Origin: JBECKX01 sp964468475
GTDB lineage: Bacteria; Zixibacteria; MSB-5A5; CAIYYT01
Reading direction: 5' to 3'
DNA length: 15,162 nt
Assembly: GCA_964468475.1 (NCBI GenBank)
Contig: CAYXUL010000071.1
Location: 1 to 15,162, forward strand
Below the pieces are notes generated by a model. That model was not told where the DNA came from and ran no database searches. It saw nothing but the letters and a program-made list of their open reading frames with translations. The translations under genes were made by a program, and so were the position numbers. Numbering within the stretch: position 1 is the stretch's first letter; the number at the start of each line of letters is the position of its first letter. Positions 13,266-15,162 of this stretch are shown in pieces.

Positions 13266-14233
13266 TGACGAGCAAGCCTAATATGGATAAACAACACCAC
13301 ATTTATTTCGGCGATGCCCGTGACATGTCAGCGATGGCAGACAAAGGCGTGCAGCTCGTTGTAACTTCGCCGCCATACTGGCAGCTCAAGGATTACGGCG
13401 CTGACGGCCAAATCGGGTTCGATGACACCTACCAGGACTACATCAACAACCTAAATCTGGTCTGGCAGGAGTGCTATCGCGTCCTGGAGGACGGCTGCCG
13501 ACTCTGTATCAATATCGGTGACCAATTTGCGCGCTCGGTCTATTATGGTCGTTACAAGGTGATTCCGATTCGCACCGAAATCATTCGCTTCTGCGAAACA
13601 ATCGGGTTCGACTTTATGGGCTCGATCATCTGGCAGAAGGTTACGACCTGCAACACCACCGGCGGTGCCACGATCATGGGATCTTTCCCGTACCCGCGCA
13701 ATGGCATTGTGAAGATTGATTACGAATTTATTCTGCTCTTTCGCAAGCAGGGGACGGCGCGGAAGGTCGAGAAGGCGATAAAGGAAGCGTCAAAGCTGAC
13801 CACGGAGCAGTGGAACGAGTATTTCTACGGCCACTGGAATTTCCCGGGAGAGAAACAGGATGGCCATATCGCCATGTTTCCCGTTGAGCTTCCGCGTCGG
13901 CTGATCAGGATGTTTAGCTTTGTCGGCGAGACGGTACTCGATCCTTTCCTGGGCAGTGGCACGACTCTGGTCGCGGCCGAAGAACAGGGGAGGGTCGGAA
14001 TCGGTGTTGAGGTTAACGAATCTTTTCGTAAATTGATCTCCGACAAATTTGAGCGACACGGGCACGACCTCGGCAGACTCAGCTTTGAAAAGACGCCTAC
14101 TGATGGCACGATCACCTTTGAGCGCTTGCCGTATCAGTTCGTTGACGCCGTCGCACTGTCGCGTGAGCTTGACCCGCATGAGCAAAACTACGGCTCGCGC
14201 ATCGGCATGAAGCAAGGGAGTAGAGAATCTTGA
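13265..14233 (+). CDS. Solitary beta-class DNA methyltransferase (N4-cytosine or N6-adenine)
   Basis: This 322-residue protein belongs to the PF01555 DNA methyltransferase family. The catalytic motif TSPPYW (34-39) comes before the SAM-binding block LDPFLGSGTTLVAAE (225-239), the order of beta-class enzymes. Other family marks are GQIGFDDTYQDYI, SIIWQKVT, DYEFILLFRK and HIAMFPVELPRRLI. A (T/S)SPPY motif is more frequent in N4-cytosine enzymes, DPPY in N6-adenine ones, so N4-methylcytosine is the better guess. No restriction endonuclease gene lies beside it. ATG 13265 overlaps the rodA stop (TGATG) and has AGGA 6 nt upstream within rodA; further upstream starts would only extend into rodA. Target sequence cannot be deduced; a role in host gene or replication control, or a decayed restriction-modification pair, are both possible. 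Confidence 0.88.
   Translation: MTSKPNMDKQHHIYFGDARDMSAMADKGVQLVVTSPPYWQLKDYGADGQIGFDDTYQDYINNLNLVWQECYRVLEDGCRLCINIGDQFARSVYYGRYKVIPIRTEIIRFCETIGFDFMGSIIWQKVTTCNTTGGATIMGSFPYPRNGIVKIDYEFILLFRKQGTARKVEKAIKEASKLTTEQWNEYFYGHWNFPGEKQDGHIAMFPVELPRRLIRMFSFVGETVLDPFLGSGTTLVAAEEQGRVGIGVEVNESFRKLISDKFERHGHDLGRLSFEKTPTDGTITFERLPYQFVDAVALSRELDPHEQNYGSRIGMKQGSRES
14216..14220 (+). promoter_or_regulatory. Shine-Dalgarno for TTG start of wbpB-like gene
   Basis: GGGAG inside the last codons of the methyltransferase gene is 9 nt before TTG 14230, whose last two bases begin the methyltransferase TGA stop. No ATG or GTG in this frame lies before the conserved ITGVAGFVAPRH block, which supports the TTG. Confidence 0.5.
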
Positions 14234-15162
14234 CAGATAAATCTAGACATAACTTCGCCATAACCGGGGTCGCAGGTTTTGTGGCTCCGCGCCATTTGAG
14301 AGCGATCAAAGACACGGGCAACAACTTGCTGGCTGCGGTTGATCCGAATGATTCGGTGGGGATCATTGACAGCTTTTTTCCCGATGCCAAGTTCTTCTCC
14401 GAATTCGAGCGTTTTGACCGCCATCTGGAGAAACTTCGCCGCCAGGGCGATGACCGTCGCGTAAGCTACGTCTCGATCTGTTCACCCAACTATCTTCATG
14501 ATGCCCACGCGCGTTTTGCATTGCGGATCGGCGCGGATGCCATCTGCGAGAAGCCGGTGGTACTCAACCCCTGGAATATCGACGCGCTGCAGGAACTCGA
14601 GCAGGAGTACGGCCAGCGGATTTTCACGGTGCTGCAATTGCGCGTGCATCCGTCGTTGCTGGAGCTCAAGAAGAAAACGGAAACGGAGAAACCGGGCAAG
14701 AAGCACCTGATCGAACTGACCTACATCACATCGCGTGGTGCCTGGTACCTGGTGTCGTGGAAGGGGCAGACCGAACGCTCCGGCGGACTGGCGACCAATA
14801 TCGGGATCCACTTTTTCGATCTGCTAATCTGGCTCTATGGCGGAGTACAACATAGTGAAGTCCACCACTCCTCACCTCGGAGGGCTTGCGGTTTTATCGA
14901 GCTTGAGAATGCCGAGGTTCGCTGGTTCTTGTCAATTGAGCGGGGCGATTTGCCGGAAGAGACAGCAAAGCTGAATCATCCCACCTATCGCTCAATCAGT
15001 GTTGATGGTAATGATATCGAGTTTTCCGGTGGTTTCACTGATCTCCACACCGTGGTATATCAAAAGACTCTCGAAGGCAAAGGCTTCAGCCTCGACGATG
15101 CCCGGCCCTCGGTCGCTCTGGCGCACGACATCCGCAACGCCAAACCGATCGGCACCAACGAT
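14230..15162 (+). CDS. WbpB/WlbA-like UDP-GlcNAc-uronate 3-dehydrogenase, 3' end cut
   Basis: This Gfo/Idh/MocA oxidoreductase has 311 residues before the right edge and no stop; known relatives are about 315 residues, so only a few C-terminal residues are missing. The Rossmann motif GVAGFVAPRHLRAIKDTG (13-30), NDSVGIIDS, YVSICSPNYLH (80-90), the catalytic CEKPVV (Lys108), LTYITSRGAWYLVSWKG and NIGIHFFDLL (His194) follow the pattern I recall for P. aeruginosa WbpB and Bordetella WlbA. These oxidise UDP-N-acetylglucosaminuronic acid at C3, the step before transamination to 2,3-diamino sugars of O-antigen. Partner genes (wbpA, wbpE, wbpD, wbpI types) should lie to the right. TTG start overlaps the methyltransferase stop by 4 nt. 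Family assignment is strong, substrate is inferred from similarity. Confidence 0.88.
   Translation, partial: MTDKSRHNFAITGVAGFVAPRHLRAIKDTGNNLLAAVDPNDSVGIIDSFFPDAKFFSEFERFDRHLEKLRRQGDDRRVSYVSICSPNYLHDAHARFALRIGADAICEKPVVLNPWNIDALQELEQEYGQRIFTVLQLRVHPSLLELKKKTETEKPGKKHLIELTYITSRGAWYLVSWKGQTERSGGLATNIGIHFFDLLIWLYGGVQHSEVHHSSPRRACGFIELENAEVRWFLSIERGDLPEETAKLNHPTYRSISVDGNDIEFSGGFTDLHTVVYQKTLEGKGFSLDDARPSVALAHDIRNAKPIGTND

Noticed and set aside
8207..14233. Trm112-like protein as activator of the DNA methyltransferase in the same run
   Set aside because: Known Trm112 partners are class I RNA, protein or tRNA methyltransferases; no precedent that I know of for a beta-class DNA methylase, and the genes are about 5 kb apart.

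Overview
The window looks like chromosomal DNA of a rod-shaped, probably Gram-negative (diderm) bacterium of moderate GC content. It carries a complete mreC-mreD-mrdA-rodA elongation cluster, a bacterial-type accA, and genes for lipid-linked glycan synthesis ending in a wbpB/wlbA-type sugar-nucleotide dehydrogenase, which is typical of LPS or capsule loci. The mixture of dolichyl-phosphate-mannose-synthase-like, YfhO-like and UPF0104-like proteins reminds me of uncultivated FCB-group lineages such as candidate phylum Zixibacteria. That assignment is recollection and inference, not shown by the sequence.

Layout. Bases 1-658 (minus strand) hold the N-terminal two hundred or so residues of an exported PD40/TolB-like beta-propeller protein, which runs off the left edge. 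It has no usable ATG; its best start is an AUU codon behind a strong Shine-Dalgarno. Bases 659-1147 are a divergent intergenic region packed with at least three unrelated palindromic elements and no gene. From 1148 to the right edge everything is on the plus strand, and neighbouring genes are separated by at most 26 nt or overlap, so the 14 kb may be one very long transcription unit.

The plus-strand genes form four blocks. (1) 1180-7252, envelope glycan assembly: a UPF0104/flippase-like membrane protein, a YfhO-family membrane glycosyltransferase, a polyprenyl-phosphate-mannose-synthase-like GT2, a rhamnosyltransferase-like GT2, and a WecA/MraY-family sugar-1-phosphate transferase. (2) 7255-8889, metabolism and regulation: accA (fatty acid synthesis), a small UPF0434/Trm112 zinc-ribbon protein, and a nitrogen-PTS-like EIIA. 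(3) 8895-13265, the cell-elongation machinery: mreC, mreD, mrdA (PBP2), rodA; mreB is not adjacent. (4) 13265-15162, a solitary DNA methyltransferase whose start overlaps the rodA stop, then a nearly complete wbpB-like oxidoreductase cut by the right edge.

As a working model, the block-1 proteins use the same undecaprenyl-phosphate pool as the PBP2/RodA machinery, while accA supplies membrane lipid, so the segment reads as an envelope-growth supercluster. The most unusual points are the AUU start, the dense palindromes, the candidate three-gene extracytoplasmic glycosylation module (flippase-like/YfhO/Dpm1-like), and the orphan methyltransferase placed inside an envelope operon. No rRNA, tRNA, CRISPR array, insertion sequence or convincing terminator was seen.
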